The notes beneath the pieces are model-generated. The model did not search any database, was not told the DNA's origin, and worked only from the letters and a program-made list of their open reading frames with translations. A stretch of DNA of 64,000 nt from positions 1-64,000 of the forward strand of contig JAUXAG010000002.1 in assembly GCA_030614915.1 (NCBI GenBank), in the 5' to 3' direction. The position numbers and the translations under genes are program-made. The DNA is from Actinomycetes bacterium (GTDB taxonomy: Bacteria; Planctomycetota; Phycisphaerae; JAACET01). Position 1 is the first letter of the stretch, and each line of letters starts with the position of its first letter. Of this stretch, positions 7,937 through 17,556 are shown one piece after another.

Positions 7937-10129
7937 TTAGAACTCTCCAGCTGGACCATCCTTAAGGCCTATACCTTTATAAACCCTAAATCGTTTCTTT
8001 CCTGATCTGCGGTGGATTATGCCTATTCCCTTGGGTAATACCGCTCGCAGATCGCGGCAAAATACCTCCCGTCTGCTTGGCGATCTGGACCCATTTTCCT
8101 CACACCAGCCCCTGTAATTTTGGTAGATATTATCAACAGTCACGGTGTGCCCTGGGCCGATGATTAGTCTCTCGCGCACATAAACCCGGATGGGACTACT
8201 CAAATCTTCCAATTCCTCTAGTTCTTGTGCTACCGATTTCGGCTGCACAAAGTGACCGCGTTTCAATAGACGCTGCCTTCCTTCAATTGCCCACAGCAAG
8301 ATGCCCGGCAACTCCTCTAGGAGCGTGTCGGTCAAATTTATATTTTCCTTACCAAGGAACGATTCCGTAAAACTCAAAATCAGGAACCGATTTGCCAAAG
8401 CGCCGCTGGAATCACCTAGCCAAGGCAGTTCATTAGTTATCAACATGATCCTAGTCTTTAATTTGAGTGTTACCTGTTCCTGGTGTTTGCGATCAATTGT
8501 CAGGTAATCTTCTCCGCTGATAGCCAATAGCCTTTCAGTAATCTGTGCTAGATTTTGGCGACCCGAAAGGCGAGCATCGGGAATAATTGCCAACGGCTTT
8601 CCGATGAGGGGCCAGAGGCCGAAGTTTGAGGCTAGATCGGACAATGTCGGGCCTGCAACATTCTGTTCACCCAAAATTGCTGTCAAGATGCGTCCTATTG
8701 TGCCTTTCCCCGCTCGCTTCGGCCCAACTAGCATCAACATTTTATGTTGTCGTGTATCAGGAGTTAGACAATAGCCAAACCATTCTTGAAGCAACCCGAT
8801 TGTTTCTTCGTCATCTTCCCAAAGTGACTGGAGAAACTTGAGCCACTTCTCCGGCCTTGGCGCATCAAGTTTGTACTCGAAGTCTAATACATAGGTGGAA
8901 AAGAAAAGGGGAGTGGAATCAAGAATGGCCCCGGAACCGAGATCGATAAGCTTACCTTTTGTCGGTAATATATCAATGGGATTGTGGTCCTTATGGTGCT
9001 TATCTAACCAGATCGGCGGTGTTTTAGCTTTGGGCAGATGTATCTTGGCAGCTAGTGCATCCACAATGTCATTCACTTTCTTTGTGGTGGGCTTGAAAGG
9101 GGCCTGTTCTCCCTTTCTTATGCACTTCGCTTCCCGAAGAAACTTGTATAATTCGGAGCGCAGGCCGGATTTTTCAAGTTCCATATAATGCCAGTTTTCC
9201 CATCGATAAAATGAGGACGCATAAAAGACCAAATTCTGCTGTTTTTCGGAAAGGCAAAGTTCCTCAAGAAAGGCTTCGGCACTTCGCAAGGGATCCTCTG
9301 GGTCTAGGAGCAAAGTGTCCTCATCACCGGTTTCGTTGGGGTTTGATTTAACTACGGCTTCTGGATCAAATAGACTTGCCGCATCAACCATCTCGACGAG
9401 TTTTTCTGCCGTACCTCCCTTATTTAACCAGTCCGTCACATCCTCTTTAGGCCCCAACTCTGGCAATTCGATGATCTTGACTTCTTTGGCCTTGCCATGA
9501 AGTTTTTTGGCAACCTGCTGGGCGTGTTTTTTGCCAGCTGAGTCGTTATCGGGTAGAATAACTACCCGCCGACCGTGTAGCGGCCTGTTGTTAGTCAAAT
9601 GCCATTTGTTTGCACCCCCGGAACAAGTTGTCGCGATTAGACCAACTTTGAGAAGGTTGTCTACATCCTTTTCACCTTCCACGACAAATATCCAAGTTTC
9701 CGGAGAGGCTGAGCTGAGTTCTTGGAGTTTGTACAGTATCCGCTTAACCCCCCGCAGATTATATGTCCAACCGCCCTTTTTACCAGGACGTCTCTGACTG
9801 AATCCCTTTGGTTCATATCGAACCGTTTCATGTCGCAAAGCACCTCTGCGGTCAATATAGCTGTACGTAGCTACGACACGTTTTTTTCGCGGGTTGTGTC
9901 TAGCCTTTGAGGGAAAGAGGTCATCCATCTTCACTCCTATCGCCCTGTAAATGTCGTGGAAATTGCAACCAGCATGGCATGTTAGTAGTACGCGGCCGTC
10001 GTCACCCTCAGCGATGCTCAGGCTTGGATTATTGTCATCGTGAGCCGGGCATATTGCGATATATCCGTCACCGCTAGGTGCGACGCCTGACAATTTTGAG
10101 AGTACAAAATCTATTGGTGTCTTTGCCAT
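7937..10129 (-). CDS. P4-type primase-helicase with CHC2, TOPRIM and SF3 domains
   Basis: A 730-residue replication protein. Residues 24-60 form a CHC2 zinc finger (C27, H30, C51, C55). A TOPRIM domain follows (about 140-215), with E in V-V-E-G-E-K and the D-N-D-S-A-G motif. The C-terminal half holds a D5_N-like region and a superfamily 3 helicase with Walker A G-P-K-R-A-G-K-G-T near residue 466. It would initiate autonomous replication of the excised element, as the alpha protein does in satellite P4. The start has an AAGGAG site lying inside the end of the AlpA-like gene, the same junction sequence as at the HTH/integrase boundary. Confidence 0.88.
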   Translation of the reverse strand: MAKTPIDFVLSKLSGVAPSGDGYIAICPAHDDNNPSLSIAEGDDGRVLLTCHAGCNFHDIYRAIGVKMDDLFPSKARHNPRKKRVVATYSYIDRRGALRHETVRYEPKGFSQRRPGKKGGWTYNLRGVKRILYKLQELSSASPETWIFVVEGEKDVDNLLKVGLIATTCSGGANKWHLTNNRPLHGRRVVILPDNDSAGKKHAQQVAKKLHGKAKEVKIIELPELGPKEDVTDWLNKGGTAEKLVEMVDAASLFDPEAVVKSNPNETGDEDTLLLDPEDPLRSAEAFLEELCLSEKQQNLVFYASSFYRWENWHYMELEKSGLRSELYKFLREAKCIRKGEQAPFKPTTKKVNDIVDALAAKIHLPKAKTPPIWLDKHHKDHNPIDILPTKGKLIDLGSGAILDSTPLFFSTYVLDFEYKLDAPRPEKWLKFLQSLWEDDEETIGLLQEWFGYCLTPDTRQHKMLMLVGPKRAGKGTIGRILTAILGEQNVAGPTLSDLASNFGLWPLIGKPLAIIPDARLSGRQNLAQITERLLAISGEDYLTIDRKHQEQVTLKLKTRIMLITNELPWLGDSSGALANRFLILSFTESFLGKENINLTDTLLEELPGILLWAIEGRQRLLKRGHFVQPKSVAQELEELEDLSSPIRVYVRERLIIGPGHTVTVDNIYQNYRGWCEENGSRSPSRREVFCRDLRAVLPKGIGIIHRRSGKKRFRVYKGIGLKDGPAGEF

Positions 10130-10132
10130 GAA

Positions 10133-10339
10133 TTATCTCCTTTCGTGGCCTCCTTCGGCCAACCAAGTATTGATACTTTCTAACTTCCAACGAATAATTT
10201 TGCCGATATGAAGATCAGGTTCGGGTAGCTTCCCAGCCGATCGCCAGCTCTGCAGCGTTCTTCTGCTTATATTCAGCCTCGCTGCCAGGTCACTTGGCGA
10301 AAGCATAGAATCCATAGCTTTGTGGAGTTGAGATATCAT
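10133..10339 (-). CDS. AlpA/excisionase-like HTH protein
   Basis: A 68-residue winged-HTH of the HTH_17/AlpA type: L-S-P-S-D-L-A-A-R-L-N-I-S-R-R-T-L helix-turn-helix, then a G-K-L-P-E-P wing and a W-L terminal helix. Such proteins bind DNA as excisionases or activators of integrase genes in P4-like elements. The internal ATG chosen has a GGAAGGGG ribosome binding site; the upstream extension shows no protein-like sequence. It precedes and is translationally coupled to the primase-helicase. Confidence 0.8.
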   Translation of the reverse strand: MISQLHKAMDSMLSPSDLAARLNISRRTLQSWRSAGKLPEPDLHIGKIIRWKLESINTWLAEGGHERR

Positions 10340-10473
10340 AGCGCACCCCTTCCCGGACTCCTGTGCTCTACTTTTCGCACAAAGAGGGGTTGTGCAATTG
10401 CTGTTGGCTGTTTTCTGGATCATTGACCATCTCCATCGCATCATTGCAATGGGGATAGTCTAAGAGATGTATT

Positions 10474-10529
10474 GGTGGACCTTAGAGGACCAATAGACGG
10501 GATACGGTGGACGAAAAGTGGACCTCTAA
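10474..10529. repeat. GTGGAC repeats upstream of the AlpA-like gene
   Basis: GGTGGACC (10474), GAGGACC (10485), GGTGGAC (10506) and AGTGGACC (10517) are clustered, and TTAGAGG (10482-10488) is matched by CCTCTAA (10523-10529) in inverted order. The array lies in the short gap before the AlpA-like gene and is a candidate binding site for it or for an initiator. Confidence 0.4.
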
Positions 10530-11206
10530 ATAACGCGGTATTTGCGACCCGCTTTTCCAGGCATTTTGATTACTTTTCGCCAGTCTCTATCTTCACGAAG
10601 CCCCCTCAGTGTCTTTCGTGCGGCTGGCGTAATTTCTTCTATGTCGTTTTTGTCCATCCCCCTTTTTCCAGCTTTCACTAGTCCGAGAATCAAGTTATAA
10701 GTAGTTGTACCCAGTTTGGCTTTTCGTTTCTCGTTGACAATCGGCTGGTTCTGCCCCCCCCATAGAATCACTGAACCTGATTCAGTCTTACCCGTAATTC
10801 TATCATGTGGAATACCGAGAGATTCAAGAAGGCTGTCAAAATCTCTGTCAGGGTGCTTCTGGGCATGTTTCTGCAACTCTTTGGCCAGTTCTACACATTG
10901 CCCCAGCCAATCAGGCCTCTTTGCCGTGAGTTTAGAATTTCGCAGGTCGCGGGCCAGTACGAAATCCTCATCTGAAAGATCTTTTTCCGGTACAACCTCG
11001 AACAATCTCCAATCTTCACAAACATCTGGACTCATCCCGTGTTCACGCTGCAAAGTTTTTACTACTCTCCTTGCCAGATTGATATTCGCTATACGCAATA
11101 AGGCGTATCTGTAATATGTGTGGTGGATCTCGTCGGGGAGACCAGGAGAAAGGCTGATTTGGTGGTCCTCCGATCCCCCGCTCACAAGAATGTACGCACC
11201 TGCCAT
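10526..11206 (-). CDS. Hypothetical element protein
   Basis: A 226-residue soluble protein I do not recognise. The middle is highly charged and helical. The last 60 residues resemble a winged-helix region: a basic stretch (L-V-K-A-G-K-R-G-M), two short helices and a final R-K-Y-R-V-I strand. It starts with a strong GGGAGGTG ribosome binding site and is the first gene of the run leading into the AlpA-like and primase genes, so a role in replication or copy control is possible. That is only positional inference. Confidence 0.5.
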   Translation of the reverse strand: MAGAYILVSGGSEDHQISLSPGLPDEIHHTYYRYALLRIANINLARRVVKTLQREHGMSPDVCEDWRLFEVVPEKDLSDEDFVLARDLRNSKLTAKRPDWLGQCVELAKELQKHAQKHPDRDFDSLLESLGIPHDRITGKTESGSVILWGGQNQPIVNEKRKAKLGTTTYNLILGLVKAGKRGMDKNDIEEITPAARKTLRGLREDRDWRKVIKMPGKAGRKYRVI

Positions 11207-11331
11207 GTATCACCTCCCGTGGAATAAGCATAATTAGATCATCCCCACTAATAGCATCAATCGGACAGTTTTCCAAGTATTAGTTCGCAACTAGTAGGTT
11301 ACGGGTAATATGGTATGCCCCGACTGGCAGA

Positions 11332-12447
11332 TCATTTATCTCCCTGAGGCGAAGATTTCAGCTCATCAAGGGCAGCCAGACAATCCACAATGGTTTTGAA
11401 AGCTTCCAGATGCTGACTGTCGAGTTCCCAACTTGCCCGGCCATGTCTGCCTTGTATGGTGATATAAACCTCGGATCCGTTCGCGATGTCTTTTAGAGGA
11501 AACTTATCCCCCGATATGTCGATGGTTCTACCATCAACCTCATCCCTGTCTAATGAGATCGTAGTTTTCTCCCCATCAATCATAAGCAGTACTTCGTTTG
11601 CGGAAATGTAACTGCCATCGGTATATCTCATCTTTATTCTTAGCCAATAATACCCACTTGGGCGAAACCCGATGTACGGATAAAGGTAAAGCCAGGTAGA
11701 ACCTGCCTGTAACCGGTGATCAACTAGACCTCGCGCTGTATCCCATCCTCTGGGATAGTACCAGGTAACACCAATTGCCTTATTCTCCTTCGGCACGAGA
11801 TTGTGAGCAGAATTACTGAGACAGTTTATTACTTCATCGTAACTGAGTTCTCTTGATGGCTTACTTTTTTCTGATGGCATTTTAGCTGAGCGGCGACTTG
11901 CGGGAAGCCCAACATCTGCACCCTCAAACCGGATTTCCTCTAGTTTCCAAGGTTCTTGCGAGGAATCATTGTGGATCATAGTCAAAATAAAATGGTTACG
12001 AATAACGGCCCCATATGCATTTTGTGCATCTACCCATCCCCGAACCCAGAATCGGTTCTGAGCTTCATCTGTTCCTATAAGTTTTTTATATTCTCTTTGT
12101 CGTTCCTCTTGCGGTTTTTTCAGCGATTCTAGGCTATAATGCTTATCGTCTTCCTCAAAGCTTAGTGAAGGATTAAGAATCAAAGGTATATTTTGGTCAC
12201 GGATATGACTCCAGTCCTTTTCAGCTGGTAGCTCTGGAAAAACGGCTGTAGATGGTGATTTCAAACTATCCCTTATGTACTTTGTGGCAGCTTCCCATGC
12301 GTCGAACCTTAGCTTTTGCTGAGGGCTGAGAACGACCTCCCTGGCTGATCCGAAATCCAAAGAAACATATGGCCTGATTACTATCCCCAAGGCCGTGAAT
12401 CCCAAGGGTACTACGACAATGTAAATGAAACGCCGTAACTTTTTCAT
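11332..12447 (-). CDS. Membrane-anchored hypothetical protein
   Basis: A 371-residue protein with a basic N-terminus and one membrane segment (about residues 8-26), then a large hydrophilic domain that should lie outside the membrane. No motif that I recognise. The ATG chosen is directly before the basic-hydrophobic leader and has GGGGA nine bases upstream; a longer frame upstream lacks coding character. It faces away from the restriction-modification gene across a 500-base gap. Confidence 0.5.
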   Translation of the reverse strand: MKKLRRFIYIVVVPLGFTALGIVIRPYVSLDFGSAREVVLSPQQKLRFDAWEAATKYIRDSLKSPSTAVFPELPAEKDWSHIRDQNIPLILNPSLSFEEDDKHYSLESLKKPQEERQREYKKLIGTDEAQNRFWVRGWVDAQNAYGAVIRNHFILTMIHNDSSQEPWKLEEIRFEGADVGLPASRRSAKMPSEKSKPSRELSYDEVINCLSNSAHNLVPKENKAIGVTWYYPRGWDTARGLVDHRLQAGSTWLYLYPYIGFRPSGYYWLRIKMRYTDGSYISANEVLLMIDGEKTTISLDRDEVDGRTIDISGDKFPLKDIANGSEVYITIQGRHGRASWELDSQHLEAFKTIVDCLAALDELKSSPQGDK

Positions 12448-12947
12448 GTGACTGTTCCCCAAAAGGTAAAAAAGGAGCGCCGAACCAAGGCCGCTCACAA
12501 CACCCCGACCAGGGGGCACAGTAGAACAGCACAAGGCCGACGCTCCCATAACGGGAGCGTGGTCCAAGTGACTGCATCTACTGTTCAAGAGCCAAAAAGC
12601 TCAGGCTGGTCGTTTGCTGTGAAGCAGCAACTTGACGCACACGCGTCAATTTAATTGTCCTGGCCGCGATCACGGCCACATAAAATCTAACCTCCTATGG
12701 CGTTTAGACTTAGAATACTATAACCGTCTGCTCGTGGCTTGTAAAGTACCAAGTTTTGGAGCCGTTCGCAATTGCCTAACTATTATTGTAGACTTGGGTT
12801 ACAAACCCTGTTTTTCAACATTTGGGCTTGGAATTCTGGCCTAACTTGTGATACTATTACGCATCTAGGCAAACATCCATATTCTGGGGAAACTGTGGGG
12901 TTCATAATCATAACATCTATATCTGGTCGGGAGCTCGCATACAACTA
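12448..12947. other. Divergent intergenic region with two hairpins
   Basis: No gene is visible. Two clear inverted repeats are present: ACGCTCCC/GGGAGCGT (12540-12560) and TGGCCG/CGGCCA (12661-12678). The region must hold promoters for the divergent genes on either side, but I see no strong consensus promoter. Confidence 0.55.
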
Positions 12948-15900
12948 ATGCATCCAGTCGAAGCCTATCTAAGCAGCTTGCAGCAAATCCACTCTACCGG
13001 TGGGGGCTCTGCCGAAGAGTCTTACTATGGTTGTTTTGAAACTCTGCTGAATGAAGTAGGCAAAACCCTAAAGCCCAAGGTCCGCTGCATCGGCCAACTA
13101 CAGAACCTCGGAGCGGGCGAGCCGGATTTTGGCCTGTTTACGGCCAATCAGTTTCAGCGGAGCAAAGACCGCGAGCCATCGCCAGGGCAGCTCCCCGAAC
13201 GCGGGGTTATTGAAGTAAAGCCCTGGAAAGATGATTCATTCGCCACCTCTAAGAGCACACAGGTCAGCAAGTACTGGAAGCGTTACGGCCTGGTGTTGGT
13301 CACCAATTACCGTGATTTTGTGCTGATCGGCCGGACACATGACGCAAAGCCTGTCCGTCTGGAAACTTTCCGACTGGCTGAATCCCAGGTTGAATTCCTC
13401 TCCATGTTGGCTCATCCTCGTAAAGCTGCCAAAGAACACGGCCAGCAACTGCTGGATTTCTTGCAGCGAGCCCAGCTGCATTTGGCTCCTTTGACCAGCC
13501 CGGAGGATCTGGCCTGGTTTCTAGCTTCCTATGCTCGCGAGGCCAGAGCCCGTGTGGAAAAGGCCGCTAATCTCGACGCCCTTGTTGCACTCCGCACTGC
13601 CTTGGAAGATGCCTTGGGTATGAAATTCGAAGGTGACAAAGGTGAGCACTTTTTCCAGGCCACATTGATCCAAACCCTTTTCTACGGAATCTTTTCTTCC
13701 TGGGTACTTTGGACACGCGAGCACCCCGGCTCAAAGGAGCGTTTCAATTGGCACGAGGCCAGTTGGACTCTGCACGTGCCTATGATCGCCAGCCTCTTTT
13801 CGCAGATAGCTACCCCGGCTCGGCTAAAACCTTTACGCGTGGCTGAGGTGCTCGACTGGGCGGGTTTGGTCCTCAATCGTGTTGAAGGCGCGGAATTCTT
13901 CAAACGCTTTGAGGAAGAACAAGCTGTTCAGTATTTCTATGAACCATTCCTTAAGGCCTACGATCCCCAGTTGCGCAAGGACCTGGGCGTTTGGTACACA
14001 CCGCCGGAGATAGTCAAGTATCAGGTTGAGCGCGTGGACAGAGTCTTGCGAGATGAGTTGGGTTTGGCCGACGGTCTGGCTGATGACCAGGTGGTTATCC
14101 TGGACCCTTGCTGTGGCACTGGGGCCTATCTGGTCGAGTGCCTACGTAAGATTCACGACACACTTGCACAAAAAGGTGGTGATGCCCTGGTTGCCCAACG
14201 GCTTAAAAAGGCGGCCATGCAGCGAGTCTTTGGCTTTGAACTTCTCCCGGCCCCTTTTGTCGTTTCCCACCTGCAACTGGGCTTAATGCTCCGCCGTCTG
14301 GGCGCCCCGCTAAAACCCGACAGCGATGAGCGGGTCCGTGTCTATCTAACCAACGCCCTGACCGGCTGGGAACCACCAACAGAACCCAAGAAACAACTTC
14401 CTCTTTTCCCCGAACTAGCCCAGGAGCGTGATGCTGCCGACAGTGTCAAACAAAGGGCCCCGATTCTGGTAATCCTGGGCAATCCACCTTATAACGCCTT
14501 TGCCGGAACCAGCCCTGTCGAAGAAGGCGGCCTTGTGGAAGTCTACAAGGAGGGCCTAACCAAAGCGGTGAAAGACGGTGGATGGGGCATTAAGAAATTC
14601 AATCTTGATGATCTCTACGTTCGCTTCTTCCGTATTGCCGAACGCCGCATAATCAAGACCGGCAAGGGTGTGGTTAGCTATATCTCCAATTTCTCCTATC
14701 TGGGCGATCCATCTTTTGTAGTCATGCGTCAAAAGTTCCTCCAAGGATTTGACAAGCTCTGGTTTGACTGCATGAACGGCGACAGCCGCGAGACCGGCAA
14801 ACTCACCCCTGAGGGAAACCCTGACCCCAGCGTCTTTTCCACTGAACAAAGCCGCGTCGGTATCCGGGTAGGAACAGCCATTTGCCTGATGGTACGAAAA
14901 CCCAAGCGAGATAAAAAGGCCCTGGCACGCTTCAAGCATTATTGGGGCGTAACCAAACGCCAAGACGTATTAGCCAGCCTGGACGAAAAGGGCTTCGATG
15001 CCAGCTACCAAACCGCCAAACCCAGCCGGGCCAACCGCTATCTATTCCGGCCATCGGCTGTTGAGGCTCATTACCTTGAGTGGCCATTGGTGCCAGCACT
15101 CGCATTGGAACATCACAACGGTCCAGTGGAACGCCGCGCCATGGCACTCATTTCCATTGACCGGCAACCACTTGAAGCCCGAATGAGACTGTATTTTGAC
15201 GAGTCTGTATCGAATGAAGAAGTATCCGGAGCTTGGCCATCGTTAATGATGACAGGCAACCGAATTGTGGGCCCGGAAGCTAGAGCTAAGCTACTATCCT
15301 CTTTCGATTTTGATGAGCGTTGCATCGTGCGTTATCCTTTCAAACCATTTGACACCCGTTGGTGCTATCTAGACAACCTCAGGCCCTTGTTCAGTGAGCC
15401 CAGTCCTAAGCTTCTGGCCCACCGATCCGCTGCGCCAAACGCGTATTTCCTCACACGAGACACGGCCGACAAAAGTCCGGAAGGAATACCTTTTTTTGTC
15501 TCAACTAACGTGTGTGACTATGATTCAATTTCGGGTCACGCCCGACATTTTCCAATTCGCCTTCGGGTCGAGCCCAGAAAACGTAAAGACCATAAGGGGC
15601 AAGGCAACTTCTTCGGTGAAGATGAAAGTGAGTCGAAGATTGCGGCTAATCTCTCGGTTATGGCTCGCGCTTATCTGGCAGAGTTGGGGATCAACAATCC
15701 TGATGCGGACGGCGAAACGGCGGGTCTCATCTGGATGCACGCTCTGGCCATCGGCTACAGTCCGACCTATTTATCTGAGAATGCCGACGGTATCCGCCAG
15801 GATTGGCCACGAATCCCCTTGCCCGCCAAAAAGGAAACACTGCTAGCCTCGGCAAAGCTTGGACGGCAAGTGGCTGCTCTGCTGGATACGGAAAGCTCCA

Positions 15901-16367
15901 GCAAGATTCATCCGGAGCTAAAAGAGATTGCCGTAATCTCCAAAGTTGATGGCGGATCGCTTGATCCTGCAGCCGGGGAATTGGACCTTACCGCTGGATG
16001 GGGCCACGCCGGAAAAGGCGGCGTCTGTATGCCCGGCAAAGGCAAGATTGTCGAACACAAGACCGCGGACAAGGAGCAGAAAAAGCGGTTCGGAGCCAAA
16101 ACACTCGACGTTTATTTGAACGACTCGGCCTATTGGGCCAATATTCCCTTGACGGTGTGGAATTACTACATCGGCGGCTATCAGGTCATCAAGAAATGGC
16201 TCAGCTATCGGGAAAAGACCTTGTTAGGTCGGGGCCTGAAGATTGAGGAGGCTGAATACGTCACCGAAATGACCCGGCGTATAGCTGCTCTTGTTTTGCT
16301 TCAGCAGCAACTCGACGCCAATTATCAGGCGGTCAAAGCTAAGACCTGGTCCTGGCCCAGGGATTAA
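12948..16367 (+). CDS. Single-chain restriction-modification enzyme (Type ISP/IIG-like)
   Basis: An 1139-residue fused enzyme. The N-terminus carries a PD-(D/E)xK nuclease signature, P-D60 with E89-x-K91. A gamma-type N6-adenine methyltransferase follows, with the SAM-binding motif D-P-C-C-G-T-G-A near 386 and the catalytic N-P-P-Y near 512. The rest is a large target-recognition region. The overall sequence is of the Type ISP class, but no helicase motifs are visible between nuclease and methyltransferase and the chain is shorter than classical Type ISP enzymes, so a Type IIG-like mode (cut near the methylated site without translocation) is more likely. It is complete and separately promoted, with an HhH-like gene 29 bases downstream. 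Confidence 0.85.
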   Translation: MHPVEAYLSSLQQIHSTGGGSAEESYYGCFETLLNEVGKTLKPKVRCIGQLQNLGAGEPDFGLFTANQFQRSKDREPSPGQLPERGVIEVKPWKDDSFATSKSTQVSKYWKRYGLVLVTNYRDFVLIGRTHDAKPVRLETFRLAESQVEFLSMLAHPRKAAKEHGQQLLDFLQRAQLHLAPLTSPEDLAWFLASYAREARARVEKAANLDALVALRTALEDALGMKFEGDKGEHFFQATLIQTLFYGIFSSWVLWTREHPGSKERFNWHEASWTLHVPMIASLFSQIATPARLKPLRVAEVLDWAGLVLNRVEGAEFFKRFEEEQAVQYFYEPFLKAYDPQLRKDLGVWYTPPEIVKYQVERVDRVLRDELGLADGLADDQVVILDPCCGTGAYLVECLRKIHDTLAQKGGDALVAQRLKKAAMQRVFGFELLPAPFVVSHLQLGLMLRRLGAPLKPDSDERVRVYLTNALTGWEPPTEPKKQLPLFPELAQERDAADSVKQRAPILVILGNPPYNAFAGTSPVEEGGLVEVYKEGLTKAVKDGGWGIKKFNLDDLYVRFFRIAERRIIKTGKGVVSYISNFSYLGDPSFVVMRQKFLQGFDKLWFDCMNGDSRETGKLTPEGNPDPSVFSTEQSRVGIRVGTAICLMVRKPKRDKKALARFKHYWGVTKRQDVLASLDEKGFDASYQTAKPSRANRYLFRPSAVEAHYLEWPLVPALALEHHNGPVERRAMALISIDRQPLEARMRLYFDESVSNEEVSGAWPSLMMTGNRIVGPEARAKLLSSFDFDERCIVRYPFKPFDTRWCYLDNLRPLFSEPSPKLLAHRSAAPNAYFLTRDTADKSPEGIPFFVSTNVCDYDSISGHARHFPIRLRVEPRKRKDHKGQGNFFGEDESESKIAANLSVMARAYLAELGINNPDADGETAGLIWMHALAIGYSPTYLSENADGIRQDWPRIPLPAKKETLLASAKLGRQVAALLDTESSSKIHPELKEIAVISKVDGGSLDPAAGELDLTAGWGHAGKGGVCMPGKGKIVEHKTADKEQKKRFGAKTLDVYLNDSAYWANIPLTVWNYYIGGYQVIKKWLSYREKTLLGRGLKIEEAEYVTEMTRRIAALVLLQQQLDANYQAVKAKTWSWPRD

Positions 16368-16396
16368 GCGCACAGGGATAATCGGAAAAGCGTGAA

Positions 16397-16912
16397 ATGT
16401 TCGAATTACGATTTGCTAGCAATGAGATCAACCATTGGGCCGCTCACTATGTTGACGATGGGGACAGTCATATTCTAAACGAAATCTCCCCAGACGTTAG
16501 AGATATGGGATATTTTTCAAGAACAGAATTTCTTCATTTATGTGCGTGGAAGTCACCACGGACTAAGAAGCATTGCCAGAAGAATTCAGAAGATTTTATC
16601 AAGTCAGTGACTCAAATAGCACTATCGACTAACTGCGAACAACTGCGCATTGAAATCTTAACCTTGCTGAATGGCGTTAGCTGGCCCACGGCCTCGGTCT
16701 TGCTCCACTTCGGCCATAGACAGCCGTACCCAATTCTTGATTACAGAGCTTTGTGGTCTCTAGGTAGAGATAAACCCCCAAACCAATATAGCTTTGATTT
16801 TTGGTGGGCCTATACCCAATATTGCAGAACAACGGCCGAAGAAGCACAGGTCACGATGAGAGATTTGGATAGAGCTTTATGGCAATATTCTAAAGAACAT
16901 CAGAGTAATTAA
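16397..16912 (+). CDS. HhH-GPD-like small protein
   Basis: A 171-residue protein. Residues about 95-122 read as a helix-hairpin-helix followed by a glycosylase-like aspartate: G-V-S-W-P-T-A-S-V-L-L-H-F, then Y-P-I-L-D-Y-R-A-L. In HhH-GPD base-excision glycosylases the hairpin binds DNA and an Asp at this position is catalytic. There are no Fe-S cysteines and the chain is shorter than MutY or EndoIII, so activity is uncertain. It follows the restriction-modification gene closely and may be co-transcribed with it. Confidence 0.55.
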   Translation: MFELRFASNEINHWAAHYVDDGDSHILNEISPDVRDMGYFSRTEFLHLCAWKSPRTKKHCQKNSEDFIKSVTQIALSTNCEQLRIEILTLLNGVSWPTASVLLHFGHRQPYPILDYRALWSLGRDKPPNQYSFDFWWAYTQYCRTTAEEAQVTMRDLDRALWQYSKEHQSN

Positions 16913-17546
16913 CTCATGAACTTTCTGGGTTTCTGGAGAGGTTGTTAATGGAAGATGAATCTCGGAAATCATAAACTCATCAGCTAAGTAACCGGGTATG
17001 TACCCATCCAACAACTGGTCATGTGCCGTTGAGTAACACATCGCCGACCTTCTTCCAGAACTGTCTGCTCTTGGTATTTCTCCTCGTTGGTTTCAGGCTG
17101 GATAGTCCCTTTGCAAGTTCTTCCTTTCTTGACGGATTCTGGGTACTGCCGTTGAGCTTGTTTACAAATTGAAATAACCATTTTCACCAGTTTTGCCAGT
17201 CCGGTGTCGTCTGTGGCGCGAGCAAGCATAGCTTGGACCTCCCGAAGCGTTCATGCTTTTTCAATACATAAGCTTCGGCAATCCCTTCGCTTATAGAACA
17301 GTGATTATCGGACAGCCTCAGTTAGCTCCGAAACTAGTTATATTATGTTGTGCACAGCTGACGGATGGAGTATAATCACTATCGACCGCACAGTTTGGTG
17401 GGGCACCTGATCCCGGCGGCGTTTGCTGCGACGTGTGGCTTTGCAGATTCGGCTTCGCCTCACCGCCTGCGCCGCACGTATCAAATGGACACACTCACAA
17501 AAGGTGATGCATAAACTGGGGCGATCCAAAGTGATGCAGGAATATA
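16913..17546. other. Intergenic region with decayed sequence
   Basis: No intact gene is recognised. On the minus strand 16984-17229 encodes an 81-residue frame with a helical N-terminus rich in K and Q that may be a gene remnant, but I cannot name it. CCGAAGC/GCTTCGG (17242-17278) is an inverted repeat. The right end contains a possible recombinase tail, listed separately. Confidence 0.45.
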
Positions 17547-17556
17547 TTGGAAGCTA
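17365..17556 (+). pseudogene. Possible decayed tyrosine-recombinase C-terminus
   Basis: One frame reads S-P-H-R-L-R-R-T-Y followed by a helix, resembling the H-x-x-R box of tyrosine recombinases. Another frame immediately downstream reads K-L-G-R-S-K-V-M-Q-E-Y-I-G-S before a stop, resembling the L-G-H-S-x(n)-Y box. A frameshift would join them. Similarity is short and could be chance. If real it marks an older element boundary just before the glycosylase-methyltransferase operon, whose TTG start overlaps the terminal codons. Confidence 0.25.

Noticed and set aside
11043-11276. 77-residue minus-strand frame at the start of the 226-residue hypothetical gene
   Set aside because: It overlaps that gene in another frame, while the main gene has a strong binding site and clean coding character.
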